From NCBI GenBank assembly GCA_024644015.1, contig JAHELV010000010.1, forward strand, positions 59,983 to 94,921: DNA of 34,939 nucleotides, given 5' to 3'. The notes beneath the pieces were generated by a model, which did no database searches, had not been told where the DNA came from, and saw only the letters and a program-made list of their open reading frames with translations. The position numbers were made by a program, and so were the translations under genes. Of this stretch, positions 15,505 to 23,310 are shown piece by piece. This DNA comes from Nitriliruptorales bacterium (GTDB lineage: Bacteria > Actinomycetota > Nitriliruptoria > Euzebyales > JAHELV01). The first letter of the stretch is position 1. Each line of letters opens with the position of its first letter.

Positions 15505-16908
15505 TCAGTCGGCCAACTCGCGGACATCCACGAAACGGCCGTGGAGCGCTGCGGCGGCGGCCATCTCCGGTGACACCAGGTGGGTGCGCCCGCCGCGACC
15601 CTGCCTGCCTTCGAAGTTGCGGTTGGACGTCGACGCGCAACGCTCGCCAGGCGCCAGTATGTCGGGGTTCATGCCCAGGCACATCGAACATCCGGGCTCA
15701 CGCCACTCGAAGCCGGCGTCGACGAACACGTCGGCCAGTCCTTCTGACTCCGCCTGCAGCTTGACGGGGTACGAACCCGGAACGACCATCGCGCGGACGG
15801 TGTCGGCGACCCGCCTGCCCTCGACGATCGTCGCCGCGGCGCGAAGGTCTTCGATGCGCGCGTTCGTGCACGATCCGAGAAAGACGCGATCCACGGCGAT
15901 GGCGGTGATCGCCTCGCCGCCGTGCAGGCCCATGTAGTCCAGCGCGCGACGCGTCTGTGCCGGATCAGCGGTCTCGTCGGGGGACGGTACGTGTCCGCCG
16001 ATCGTGACGCTCATGGCCGGCGTCGTGCCCCAGGTGACCGTGGGTTCGATCCGGCCGGCGTCGAACCGCTCGACCCGGTCGAACGACGCGCCCGGATCGG
16101 TGGGCAGACCGCGCCAGTGCTCCAGCGCCTCGTCCCACCGTTGTCCCTGCGGCGCGTGGGGCCGGTCCTTGAGGTAGGCGAACGTCGTTTCGTCCGGTGC
16201 CACCAGACCCGCTCGTGCACCGCCCTCGATGGACATGTTGCAGACCGTCATCCGGCCCTCCATCGACAGGGCGCCGATGGTGCTGCCGCGGTACTCGATC
16301 ACGTGCCCGACGCCGCCGTCCACCCCGATCCGGTTGATGATCGACAGGATGACGTCCTTGGCCGTCACGCCGAACGGCAGGTCGCCGTCGACCTCGACCG
16401 CCATCTGCGCGGGTCTCGCCTGCGGCAGCGTCTGGGTCGCGAGCACGTGCTCGACCTCACTGGTACCGATGCCGAACGCCAGCGCACCGAATGCGCCGTG
16501 CGTCGCGGTGTGGCTGTCGCCGCAGACGATCGTCATGCCCGGTTGCGTGAGCCCCAGTTCGGGCCCGATCATGTGGACGATGCCCTGGCTCCGGGAGTGC
16601 AGGTCGAACAGCCGGATGCCGAACTCGGCACAGTTGCTGCGCAGCGCCTCGATCTGCGCCGCCGACAGCTCGTCGGCCACCGGGCGCGACCGGTCGGTGG
16701 TCGGCACGTTGTGATCCATGGTCGCCAACGTGAGGTCCGGCCGGCGTGGCCGACGACCGGCCAGCCGCAGGCCGTCGAACGCCTGCGGACTGGTCACCTC
16801 GTGAACGAGGTGCAGGTCGACGTACAGCAGCGCAGGTCCGTCGTCGTCGGTGGCGACGACGTGGCTGTCGAACACCTTGTCGACGAGCGTCTTCGGGGAT
16901 TCGGTCAC
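15505..16908 (-). CDS. leuC: 3-isopropylmalate dehydratase large subunit
   Basis: Aconitase-family [4Fe-4S] subunit of isopropylmalate isomerase. The cluster cysteines appear in [14 protein letters not shown] and in [13 protein letters not shown] (CxxC), with [20 protein letters not shown] nearer the N-terminus and [19 protein letters not shown] at the end. GTG 16908 was chosen because GGGGAG lies just upstream and the protein then begins [17 protein letters not shown], matching the family start; length is 467 residues. It lies 17 nt after a 50-codon ORF and then leuA, and is followed by leuD. Confidence 0.94.
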   Translation of the reverse strand: MTESPKTLVDKVFDSHVVATDDDGPALLYVDLHLVHEVTSPQAFDGLRLAGRRPRRPDLTLATMDHNVPTTDRSRPVADELSAAQIEALRSNCAEFGIRLFDLHSRSQGIVHMIGPELGLTQPGMTIVCGDSHTATHGAFGALAFGIGTSEVEHVLATQTLPQARPAQMAVEVDGDLPFGVTAKDVILSIINRIGVDGGVGHVIEYRGSTIGALSMEGRMTVCNMSIEGGARAGLVAPDETTFAYLKDRPHAPQGQRWDEALEHWRGLPTDPGASFDRVERFDAGRIEPTVTWGTTPAMSVTIGGHVPSPDETADPAQTRRALDYMGLHGGEAITAIAVDRVFLGSCTNARIEDLRAAATIVEGRRVADTVRAMVVPGSYPVKLQAESEGLADVFVDAGFEWREPGCSMCLGMNPDILAPGERCASTSNRNFEGRQGRGGRTHLVSPEMAAAAALHGRFVDVRELAD

Positions 16909-16925
16909 CGGCGTCTCCCCTACTG

Positions 16926-17078
16926 CTACTGCTGCCACCGCGAGCTGAGCAGCAGCCGCGACGCCAGCTCACCGGCGATGCGCAGCTGAGCGTCCGGCGT
17001 GACCGCTGCGGCCAGAGCCGCAGCGTCTGTGCCCGTGGTGGTGGCGGCCGGCACCTCGGTCTGGTCGGTCGGTGTCAT
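16926..17078 (-). CDS. small ORF between leuA and leuC (50 aa)
   Basis: A 50-codon ORF with ATG 17078 and AGGAGA about 8 nt upstream. The N-terminal half is Thr/Ala/Pro-rich and looks disordered; the C-terminal half ([19 protein letters not shown]) is a likely amphipathic helix ending RWQQ. It fills the gap between leuA and leuC almost exactly, ending 17 nt before leuC. I recognise no family. It could be a small partner of LeuA or LeuCD, or a translational coupling device carrying ribosomes to leuC. A 10-codon ORF (ATG 17107) overlaps both the leuA stop and this ATG. Confidence 0.6.
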   Translation of the reverse strand: MTPTDQTEVPAATTTGTDAAALAAAVTPDAQLRIAGELASRLLLSSRWQQ

Positions 17079-17103
17079 CGGCTTGTCTCCTGGATGGGTT
17101 CGC

Positions 17104-18660
17104 TCATGGGGTGTCGGTGACCGCCCGCGCTCGGTGACGCAGGCGGACCGACTTGTTGATCGCGGACAGGAAGGCCCGGGCGCTGGCCTCGACGATGTCG
17201 GTGGATACGCCCCGGCCGGTGATGCGCCTGCCGTCGACCTCGACCTGCACGGTCACGTCACCGAGAGCGTCGATACCTCCGGTGACCGCGGCGACGTTGA
17301 ACGTTACCAACGTCGCATCGACTCCCACCGCGCGGCGGATCGCACCGCAGGCAGCGTCGACCATGCCGTCTCCCATCGCCGACTCGTCGATCGTGACGTC
17401 GTCGACCGTCCTGCGGACGCGCACCGTGGCGGTTGGTGCCGACGCGGTGCCGCCGGAGACCTGCAGGGACTCCAGTTCGAAGACATCGTCGACGCTGGCC
17501 GAGACTTCGTCAGCGACGATGGCTTCGAGATCGATGTCGGTCAGCTCGACCTTGCGGTCGGCCAACTCCTTGAACCGTGTGAACGCGCGAGCCAGCTCGC
17601 CGTCGGACAGCTCGTAGCCCAGCTCGGACAGCTGCTGCGCGAAGGCATGCCGTCCGGAGTGCTTGCCGAGGACGATCTGCGCACCGGTCAGCCCGATGTC
17701 CTCGGCGCGCATGATCTCGTACGTCAAGCGGTCCTGCAGCACGCCGTGCTGGTGGATGCCGGATTCGTGTGCGAAGGCGTTGCGTCCGACGACCGCCTTG
17801 TTGAACTGCACCGGGTAGCCGGTGAGCGCCGTGACCATGCGAGACGTTCGAGCGATCTCCGGCGTGACGATCTGCGTCGAACGTTGCAGCAGATCGGAGC
17901 GGGTCGCCAGCGCCATCACCACCTCTTCCAGCGAGCAGTTCCCGGCGCGCTCCCCGATGCCGTTGACCGCGACCTCGACCTGGCGGGCGCCGTTGCGCAC
18001 GGCTTCCAGCGAGTTCGCGACAGCGAGACCGAGGTCGTTGTGGCAGTGCACGCTGACACCGACGCCCGCGCCCACACGCCCGACGATCTCGGCGATCAGG
18101 GCGCCGAAGTCGTGCGGCAGCGCATACCCCACAGTGTCGGGGATGTTGACGGTCGTGGCGCCGGCCTCGACGGCCACGTCGACGACCTTCAACAGGAAGT
18201 CGTGGTCGGTGCGGGTCGCGTCCTGCGGGCTGAACTCGACGTCGTCGGTGTACGTGCGTGCGTGCCGCACGGACTCGGCGGTCGACGCAAGGATCTCGTC
18301 CTCGGAGGCGCGCAGCATCGCACGCCGGTGGATCTCGGACGTCGACAGGAACACGTGGATCCGTGACCGCGCCGCCCCCTTCAGTGCGGCGGCCGCACGA
18401 TCGATGTCGCCACGCGCGCACCGGGCGAGCGCGGCGATCACGGGCGCGTCGCCTCCGACGCCCACCTCTTCGGCGATCGCCTTGACGCCGTCGAAGTCAC
18501 CCTGCGACGTGATGGGGAATCCGGCTTCGATGACGTTGACGTTCAGCCGGGCCAGCTGGTCGGCGATCTCGAGCTTCTCCTTCACCCCCAGCGATATGCC
18601 CGGAGCCTGCTCGCCGTCGCGCAGCGTCGTGTCGAAGATCTCTACAGCGGTGGTGTGCAT
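17104..18660 (-). CDS. leuA: 2-isopropylmalate synthase
   Basis: Condenses acetyl-CoA and 2-oxoisovalerate, the committed step to leucine. The DRE-TIM barrel begins VEIFDTTLRDGEQAPGISL, followed by VIEAGFPITSQGDF, EFSPQDATRTD, the metal site HCHNDLG, GIGERAGNCSLEEV and GKHSGRHAF. The C-terminal regulatory LeuA-dimer domain with VTGGIDALGDVTVQVE is intact, so leucine feedback inhibition is likely. It is 518 residues, the bacterial type 1 (about 510-520) form rather than the longer form of Mycobacterium. ATG 18660 has GAGGAG 9 nt upstream. That Shine-Dalgarno is complementary to Leu codons of the upstream leader peptide, implying leucine-responsive translation. Downstream come a small ORF, leuC and leuD. 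Confidence 0.95.
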   Translation of the reverse strand: MHTTAVEIFDTTLRDGEQAPGISLGVKEKLEIADQLARLNVNVIEAGFPITSQGDFDGVKAIAEEVGVGGDAPVIAALARCARGDIDRAAAALKGAARSRIHVFLSTSEIHRRAMLRASEDEILASTAESVRHARTYTDDVEFSPQDATRTDHDFLLKVVDVAVEAGATTVNIPDTVGYALPHDFGALIAEIVGRVGAGVGVSVHCHNDLGLAVANSLEAVRNGARQVEVAVNGIGERAGNCSLEEVVMALATRSDLLQRSTQIVTPEIARTSRMVTALTGYPVQFNKAVVGRNAFAHESGIHQHGVLQDRLTYEIMRAEDIGLTGAQIVLGKHSGRHAFAQQLSELGYELSDGELARAFTRFKELADRKVELTDIDLEAIVADEVSASVDDVFELESLQVSGGTASAPTATVRVRRTVDDVTIDESAMGDGMVDAACGAIRRAVGVDATLVTFNVAAVTGGIDALGDVTVQVEVDGRRITGRGVSTDIVEASARAFLSAINKSVRLRHRARAVTDTP

Positions 18661-18669
18661 CGTGGCGGT

Positions 18670-18677
18670 CTCCTCAC
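18670..18677 (-). promoter_or_regulatory. leuA ribosome-binding site paired to leader Leu codons
   Basis: The minus-strand GTGAGGAG that contains the leuA Shine-Dalgarno is complementary (7 Watson-Crick pairs plus one G-U) to CTCCTCAT at 18759-18752, which encodes the last tandem Leu codons (CTC CTC) and the start of the Ile codon of the leader peptide. A ribosome stalled at those codons would block the pairing and expose the site. This is direct in sequence; the regulatory meaning is inference. Confidence 0.55.
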
Positions 18678-18709
18678 GACCGGTGGAGCGGTAGGACCCG
18701 GAAGGCGCT

Positions 18710-18742
18710 CCGCGGGGGGCTCGGTGAGGTTCCGCCCCGCGG
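18710..18742 (-). promoter_or_regulatory. GC-rich hairpin in the leuA leader
   Basis: CCGCGGGG (18742-18735) and CCCCGCGG (18717-18710) form a perfect 8-bp stem with a 17-nt loop that may hold a further short CGG/CCG helix. It starts 2 nt after the leader stop codon and has no T-run, so it is not an intrinsic terminator. It would bring the leader Leu codons and the leuA Shine-Dalgarno close together, consistent with the conserved leuA leader pseudoknot reported in Actinobacteria. Confidence 0.6.
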
Positions 18743-18744
18743 CG

Positions 18745-18837
18745 TCAAAGAATGAGGAGGCCGGCAAGGCACGCGAGCAGCACGAAACGACGCGCGCTCG
18801 TCGAGCACGTGCCGGCTGCTACTTCGCGATCATGCAC
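18745..18837 (-). CDS. Leu-rich leader peptide of leuA (30 aa)
   Basis: A 30-codon ORF, GTG 18837 to TGA 18745, ending FVLLACLAGLLIL. Six of its last eleven residues are leucine, including two adjacent pairs (CTG CTC and CTC CTC) and a final CTT. It lacks a Shine-Dalgarno, but a TTGACA/TAGTAG promoter is positioned so that transcription would start at or next to the GTG. A second GTG two codons upstream (18843) is inside the -10 region and therefore unlikely. It resembles the leucine leader peptides of actinobacterial leuA genes. The hydrophobic end could also mimic a membrane segment, but location and structure favour a leader. Confidence 0.65.
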   Translation of the reverse strand: MHDREVAAGTCSTSARRFVLLACLAGLLIL

Positions 18838-18845
18838 GGCCACTA

Positions 18846-18874
18846 CTACTACGCGCCCGGAGGCGTGATGTCAA
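18846..18874 (-). promoter_or_regulatory. promoter of the leuA leader
   Basis: A consensus -35 TTGACA (18874-18869) lies 17 nt from TAGTAG (18851-18846). Eight nt separate the -10 from the leader GTG at 18837, so the transcript is probably leaderless. The site lies just beyond the 3' end of the LOG-like gene. Confidence 0.6.
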
Positions 18875-18896
18875 CCTGGTCGCGAACGGCGGCGCC

Positions 18897-19361
18897 TCAG
18901 TCCACCTGGCCGGCGGCGACGAGGGCCACGCGAACGGCGTCGTCGGGCGTGTCGACGTGGGTGACGCCGTCGTCGGGCAGCCGCCACGTATCCAGGCCGA
19001 CGACCGGCGCACCGAGCTTGCGCGCGAAGGCCAGCTCCGACAACGTGCCAAACCCTCCGCCGATGGCGATCACGGCCCGCCCGGCCCGGACCACGAGCAG
19101 GTTGCGGGCCTCGCCGATACCGGTCGGCAACGCGAGGTCGACCCAGCGGTTGGCCTCCTCGGCCGCCGTGCCCGGCAGGATGCCGACCGTGCGGCCACCG
19201 CCCGCCCGCGCACCTCGGCAGACCGCCGCCATCACGCCGTCCAGACCGCCACACACGACGACGGCACCGGCCTTCGCCAGAAGCTCGCCGACGCGGACAG
19301 CGATCGCGTCGAGATGTGGGTCGGCGGTGCCGGAGCCGATCACCGACACGGTCAGGTCCAT
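18897..19361 (-). CDS. LOG-like Rossmann-fold protein (TIGR00725 type)
   Basis: A 154-residue protein with VSVIGSG at the N-terminus, a GAVVVCGGLDGVMAAVCRGA loop and GGGFGTLSELAFARKLGAPV, the pattern of the TIGR00725/LOG branch of the so-called lysine decarboxylase family. Relatives include cytokinin-activating phosphoribohydrolases and Mo-cofactor carriers; the real substrate here is unknown. ATG 19361 places the first strand at the N-terminus; ATG 19388, nine codons upstream, is an alternative with AGGG nearby. The two start regions are near copies of each other (GCTGACATG followed by ACCTG), so the gene may have gained a duplicated start. Divergent from the anti-sigma gene. Confidence 0.75.
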   Translation of the reverse strand: MDLTVSVIGSGTADPHLDAIAVRVGELLAKAGAVVVCGGLDGVMAAVCRGARAGGGRTVGILPGTAAEEANRWVDLALPTGIGEARNLLVVRAGRAVIAIGGGFGTLSELAFARKLGAPVVGLDTWRLPDDGVTHVDTPDDAVRVALVAAGQVD

Positions 19362-19494
19362 GTCAGCAACCGTGGCAAGCAGGTGCATGTCAGCGACCCT
19401 GGAAGGCGCATGGCGACCAACACCCTTGGGTAGTGTCCGGACTGGCTGTTGAAGGCCCATATGTACAACGGAGTACGTCCGGGAGGCCGGTGGC

Positions 19495-19980
19495 GTGCAC
19501 ATCGAGATCTCGCTTGCACTGCCACGTGACCGGGAGAGCGTCTCGGCAGTGCGGCGAATCGTCGCCAGCGCGATGGCCGAGGTCGGTGTCGAGCGGTCGT
19601 GCGCCGCCGACGTCGAACTCGCCCTCACCGAGGGCTGCGCGAACGTGGTCCGGCACGCCACGTCGACCGATCGCTACCGCGTCGTATTCGAACTGGATTC
19701 CACGGCCGCGAAGGTCACGATCGCCGACACCGGCAACGGCTTCACGGTGAACGGCAGGCAGCGCATGGCCAGCACCATGTCCGAGGGTGGTCGCGGCCTC
19801 GCGCTGATGCGGATGCTGATGGACGAAGCGGACTTCCGTGTCCAGGAGGGCCACGGGACGGAAGTGCTGCTCACCAAGCAGATCGTCCTCGACGACTCCT
19901 CGATCTTCCACGAGACGACGTTCGTGGACCCTGGTTCCACGAAACATGCGGCGGACCGTTCGCCGACGGACCACCGTTGA
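19495..19980 (+). CDS. RsbW/SpoIIAB-like anti-sigma factor kinase
   Basis: A 161-residue GHKL-type serine-protein kinase domain (HATPase_c_2). The N box is ELALTEGCANVVRHA with E46 and N50, the G1 box IADTGNGF at 76-83, and the G2 box GGRGLALM at 98-105. Family knowledge: such proteins bind a sigma factor and phosphorylate an STAS anti-anti-sigma partner. No sigma or STAS gene is adjacent; the nearest sigma gene is 12 kb away and not of the SigF/SigB-GpR type. GTG 19495 has GGGAGG 8 nt upstream. The C-terminal 35 residues are acidic then polar and variable. It is followed 60 nt later by an ACT-domain gene on the same strand. Confidence 0.85.
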   Translation: MHIEISLALPRDRESVSAVRRIVASAMAEVGVERSCAADVELALTEGCANVVRHATSTDRYRVVFELDSTAAKVTIADTGNGFTVNGRQRMASTMSEGGRGLALMRMLMDEADFRVQEGHGTEVLLTKQIVLDDSSIFHETTFVDPGSTKHAADRSPTDHR

Positions 19981-20040
19981 CGGATAGCGACGTTATTGTG
20001 TAGCGCACGGAGGGCCGTCGTCGCCTAGGCTGCAGAGCCC

Positions 20041-20592
20041 ATGGAACTGATGCTGCGGTGTGCACTGCCGGATCGCCCCGGCGAGCTCGCGCGGCTGGCG
20101 ACCGCCATATCGGCGGTCGGCGGTGACATCCACGGAGTCGACGTCGTCGAGCATCGCGACGGGCGCGCACTCGACGACGTGGAGCTGACGCTCGACGACG
20201 ATCGCGTTGCGACACTGCTCCACCATGTCTCCGCACTCGATGGTGTGATGGTCGTCCACGCCGGACCGTCGCGCGGCCAGTCGGGCGATGCGGTGACCCG
20301 GCTGTCGATCGCCATCGAGTCGCTGCTCGATGGCAGCGCCGAGCCCCGCCGCGGCGTGTGCACACTGATCGGTGGCATGCTGCGCGCGCGCAGCGCCGAG
20401 TTCGTTTCGCCGTCCCAGGTTCCGAACGGCGATCAGCGGGTGCTCACGCTCGACGCCGGCGACCACGTGCTGGTGCTGCGCAGGGACTACCGCTTCACGA
20501 CAACCGAGCGCGAGCGGGCGCAGGCGCTGCTTCGGCTCGCCCGACGGGCGGTGGCGCTCGACGCCACCGACGGAGCGGACCTCAACCGCTAG
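20041..20592 (+). CDS. ACT-domain protein
   Basis: A 183-residue protein with an N-terminal ACT domain (about 1-75: LRCALPDRPGELARLATAIS, then VGGDIHGVDVVE), the fold that binds amino acids in allosteric proteins. The remainder (about 85-180) contains GDHVLVLRRDYRFTTTERER and could be a degenerate GAF-like domain. No enzyme domain is attached, so it is probably a ligand-sensing regulator or partner. ATG 20041 lacks a clear Shine-Dalgarno; a TAGGCT 9 nt upstream raises the possibility of a leaderless transcript. Its last 11 nt overlap the end of the opposing aminotransferase gene. Confidence 0.75.
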   Translation: MELMLRCALPDRPGELARLATAISAVGGDIHGVDVVEHRDGRALDDVELTLDDDRVATLLHHVSALDGVMVVHAGPSRGQSGDAVTRLSIAIESLLDGSAEPRRGVCTLIGGMLRARSAEFVSPSQVPNGDQRVLTLDAGDHVLVLRRDYRFTTTERERAQALLRLARRAVALDATDGADLNR

Positions 20593-21865
20593 CGTCGATG
20601 ACCGCGCGCGTCAGGATGCGGGCTCCAGCGTCGATCTCGTCGGACGTGACCGTCATGGGCGGTGCGATCCGCAGCACGTTGCCGTACAACCCGCCCTTGC
20701 CGACCAGCAGCCCGGCCTCGCGGCACCGTTCGAGCGTCGCGGCAGCCACCGCGGGACGGGGGGTTCGGTCGTCGGCTGCGAACTCGATCGCCAACATCAG
20801 GCCCTTGCCCCGGATGTCGGCGACACCCGGCACGCCGCTGAGCTCGACGGCGATGCTTCTGCGCAGCTGGTGACCCATCTTGTGCGCCTGCTCCTGCAAC
20901 CCGTGCGCCAGCAGGTAGCGCAGGTTCGCGAGTCCGCCCGCGGTCGCCAGCGGATTGCCGCCGAAGGTCGAGATCGAGTTCGCCGGCACGCTGTCCATGA
21001 GTGCGGCTGGTGCAACCACACCAGCCAGGCTGAGCCCGTTGCCGAGCCCCTTCGCAAACGTCAGCACGTCCGGTGTGACGTCGTGAGCCTCGAACCCCCA
21101 GAAATGCTCACCCGTGCGCCCCCATCCGGTCTGGACCTCATCGGTGATGAACAGGATGCCCCGCTCGGCCAGCACGTCGGCCAGCGCACCGTAGAAGCCG
21201 TCCGGTGGGTGGGCGAACCCGCCGACGCCTTGGATCGGCTCGGTGATCATGCATGCCACGTCACCGGCGGTCGTCGTGTCGAGCACGTCGACCAGGTCGG
21301 CGACACCTGCGGCAATGTAGTCGGCGTCGGACAGATCACGCCATGGACTGCGGTATCGGTATCCACCCTGGACGTAGCTGGTCTGCACTGGCGAGAGGCT
21401 CGACGCCGACCAGCCGCGGTTGCCCGTGATCGCCATCGCGGCGAACGATCGCCCGTGGTAGCTGTTGCGCATCGCGAGGATCTGGTTGGAGCGACGCGCG
21501 GTGCACGCGAGCAGCAGCGCCGCTTCGTTGGCCTCGGTGCCCGAAGTCGTGAAGAACACCTTCGCGTCCTCCATCGGCACTAGTTCGGCGATCTGCTCCG
21601 CCAGCTCGATCTGCGACTCGATCAGGTAGAGGGTCGACGTGTGCATGATCCTGCCGGCCTGCTCGCGAACGGCCGCGACGACCTCCGGGAGCGCGTGTGC
21701 CGTCATGGTCGTCAGGATGCCCCCGAAGAAGTCGAGGTAGCGGTTGCCTTCCGCATCCCACACGTGGCGACCCTCACCACGCTGCAGCGCGATCGGCTGG
21801 TCGTAGTACAACGCCATCCATGACGGCAGCACCGCGTTGTGCCTCGACAGCAGATCGGCGTGCAT
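20582..21865 (-). CDS. class III PLP aminotransferase
   Basis: A 427-residue omega-aminotransferase. Seen in order: GRHVWDAEGNRYLDFFGGI, TSGTEANEAALLLA, NSYHGRSFAAMAITG, ITEPIQGVGGF, ITDEVQTGWGRTG, the PLP lysine in TFAKGLGNGL (about residue 270), and STFGGNPLATA. It resembles the AGXT2/4-aminobutyrate branch; the amino donor could be beta-alanine, GABA, beta-aminoisobutyrate or ornithine. It lies 147 nt downstream of the 2-oxoacid dehydrogenase E2 in the same direction. Beta-aminoisobutyrate or valine-derived substrates would suit that context, but this is inference. ATG 21865 is the start. Confidence 0.85.
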   Translation of the reverse strand: MHADLLSRHNAVLPSWMALYYDQPIALQRGEGRHVWDAEGNRYLDFFGGILTTMTAHALPEVVAAVREQAGRIMHTSTLYLIESQIELAEQIAELVPMEDAKVFFTTSGTEANEAALLLACTARRSNQILAMRNSYHGRSFAAMAITGNRGWSASSLSPVQTSYVQGGYRYRSPWRDLSDADYIAAGVADLVDVLDTTTAGDVACMITEPIQGVGGFAHPPDGFYGALADVLAERGILFITDEVQTGWGRTGEHFWGFEAHDVTPDVLTFAKGLGNGLSLAGVVAPAALMDSVPANSISTFGGNPLATAGGLANLRYLLAHGLQEQAHKMGHQLRRSIAVELSGVPGVADIRGKGLMLAIEFAADDRTPRPAVAAATLERCREAGLLVGKGGLYGNVLRIAPPMTVTSDEIDAGARILTRAVIDASG

Positions 21866-21995
21866 AGTCGGGTCCAGTCACCAGCGCGCACCGCGCAACG
21901 AATCCGGTCAACGCACGATAACGCCCATCGCACGTATGTGACATCCCCCGACGGGCGGTGCGCCGCACACCGGGCGCGCTGGCGACGGCGGGGTG

Positions 21996-22010
21996 GCCGC
22001 CCGGGGCGGC
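21996..22010 (-). terminator. short GC hairpin after E2 gene
   Basis: GCCGCC/GGCGGC with a 3-nt loop begins 2 nt after the E2 stop codon. There is no T-run, so it may only mark the 3' end of the dehydrogenase transcript or slow polymerase before the aminotransferase gene. Confidence 0.3.
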
Positions 22011-22012
22011 GG

Positions 22013-23296
22013 TCAGTGCGCGAGCAGCAGGGTGGGCCGCTCCACCAGGTCGGCGAGCAGTCGCAGAAACCCTGCCGCTTCGGCGCCGTCACACACACGG
22101 TGATCGAACGACAGCGACAGCCCGACGACATCACGCGGGACAACGGCGTCGTCGACGACCCACGGCCGGGACGCGATCCGTCCGACGCCGAGGATCCCCG
22201 CCTCGGGGTGGTTGATGATCGGGCCACCACCGTCGATGCCGAACGCGCCGAAGTTCGAGACCGTGAACGTGCTGCCGACCAGATCAGCGGGAGGCAGCCG
22301 GTTCGCACGCGCCAGTGACGCCAGCCGTTCGACCTCAGCGGCAAGCTCGAGGACCGACAACGCCGCAGCGTCGCGAACCACCGGAACGAGCAGGCCGCGG
22401 TCGGTCTGCGTGGCCACGCCGAGGTCGATGCGCCCATGGTGGACGATCTCTCGTGCAGCGGCATCGAAGCTGGAGTTGAGCCGGGGTACCTCGCCCAACG
22501 CCACCGCACAACACCGCAGGATGAGGGCCAGCGGCGTGAGCCGGACGTCTGGATGGGCGCTCGCAAGCTCGCGTCGCACCGCGAGCAACGCGGTGGCGTC
22601 GCTCTCGACCCAGCACGAGGCCGCCGGAATCTCCCGCCACGCGATCGACAGGTGGTCGGCGATCCGTGCGCGGACGCCGGTGACCGCCTCCCGACGGACC
22701 GGCGGCGCCTGCGCGGCGCCCGCCTCGATCGTTGGCGAGGCTCCCGCCGCGGCGTGCACGTCGTCGCGGGTGATCCGCCCGTCCGGGCCGCTCCCCTCGA
22801 TGACGTCGAGGTCCACACCGAGATCCTTGGCCAGCTTGCGCACGGGTGGCTTGGCGCGCGGACGAGTGTCGCGCGGCGACGTGGACCCGTGGCGCACGCG
22901 CGCCCGGCGACGACGGCCCCGGCCGCCGCCGGTCCCGTAGCCTACGAGCACGTTGCCGCTGGCCCCTTCGGCTTCAGTGGCCTGGTCGTCGGCGCGATCG
23001 ACCGACGAGCCGGCGGTCGCACCCACCTCCGTGTCCGTGACAGGAGCCGGATGTCCCCCGACCTCGACCGACAGGATCGGCGCGCCGACCGCGACCTCCT
23101 CGCCCTCGCCGGCGTGCAGCTCGGCGACGGTACCGGCGTACGGTGCCGGTAACTCCACGGTGGCCTTCGCGGTCTCGACCTCGGCGACCAGCTGGTCTTC
23201 GGCGATCACCTCGCCGACCGCGACCAGCCACCGCACGACGGTCGCCTCGGTCAGGCCCTCGCCGAGATCTGGCAGACGCACCTGCTCCACAGGCAT
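22013..23296 (-). CDS. branched-chain 2-oxoacid dehydrogenase E2
   Basis: Dihydrolipoyl acyltransferase core of a 2-oxoacid dehydrogenase complex, 427 residues. There is one lipoyl domain (1-80) with lipoylated K44 in VETAKATVELP; ETAKA rather than ETDKA is typical of branched-chain complexes. A charged Gly/Arg-rich linker follows (about 85-150), then the E1/E3-binding domain KLAKDLGVDLDVIEGSGPDG and the catalytic domain ending with SFDHRVCDG (HxxxDG). ATG 23296 has AGGAG 11 nt upstream and lies 14 nt after E1-beta. No E3 (lpd) gene is nearby, so dihydrolipoamide dehydrogenase must come from elsewhere. Pyruvate cannot be excluded as substrate. Confidence 0.9.
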   Translation of the reverse strand: MPVEQVRLPDLGEGLTEATVVRWLVAVGEVIAEDQLVAEVETAKATVELPAPYAGTVAELHAGEGEEVAVGAPILSVEVGGHPAPVTDTEVGATAGSSVDRADDQATEAEGASGNVLVGYGTGGGRGRRRRARVRHGSTSPRDTRPRAKPPVRKLAKDLGVDLDVIEGSGPDGRITRDDVHAAAGASPTIEAGAAQAPPVRREAVTGVRARIADHLSIAWREIPAASCWVESDATALLAVRRELASAHPDVRLTPLALILRCCAVALGEVPRLNSSFDAAAREIVHHGRIDLGVATQTDRGLLVPVVRDAAALSVLELAAEVERLASLARANRLPPADLVGSTFTVSNFGAFGIDGGGPIINHPEAGILGVGRIASRPWVVDDAVVPRDVVGLSLSFDHRVCDGAEAAGFLRLLADLVERPTLLLAH

Positions 23297-23310
23297 CGGA
23301 TCATCAGCTC

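Noticed and set aside
18831-18845. MIAK four-codon ORF (ATG 18833) as the leuA leader
   Set aside because: It is in another frame, has no Leu codons, and the Leu-rich frame is better placed relative to the promoter and hairpin.
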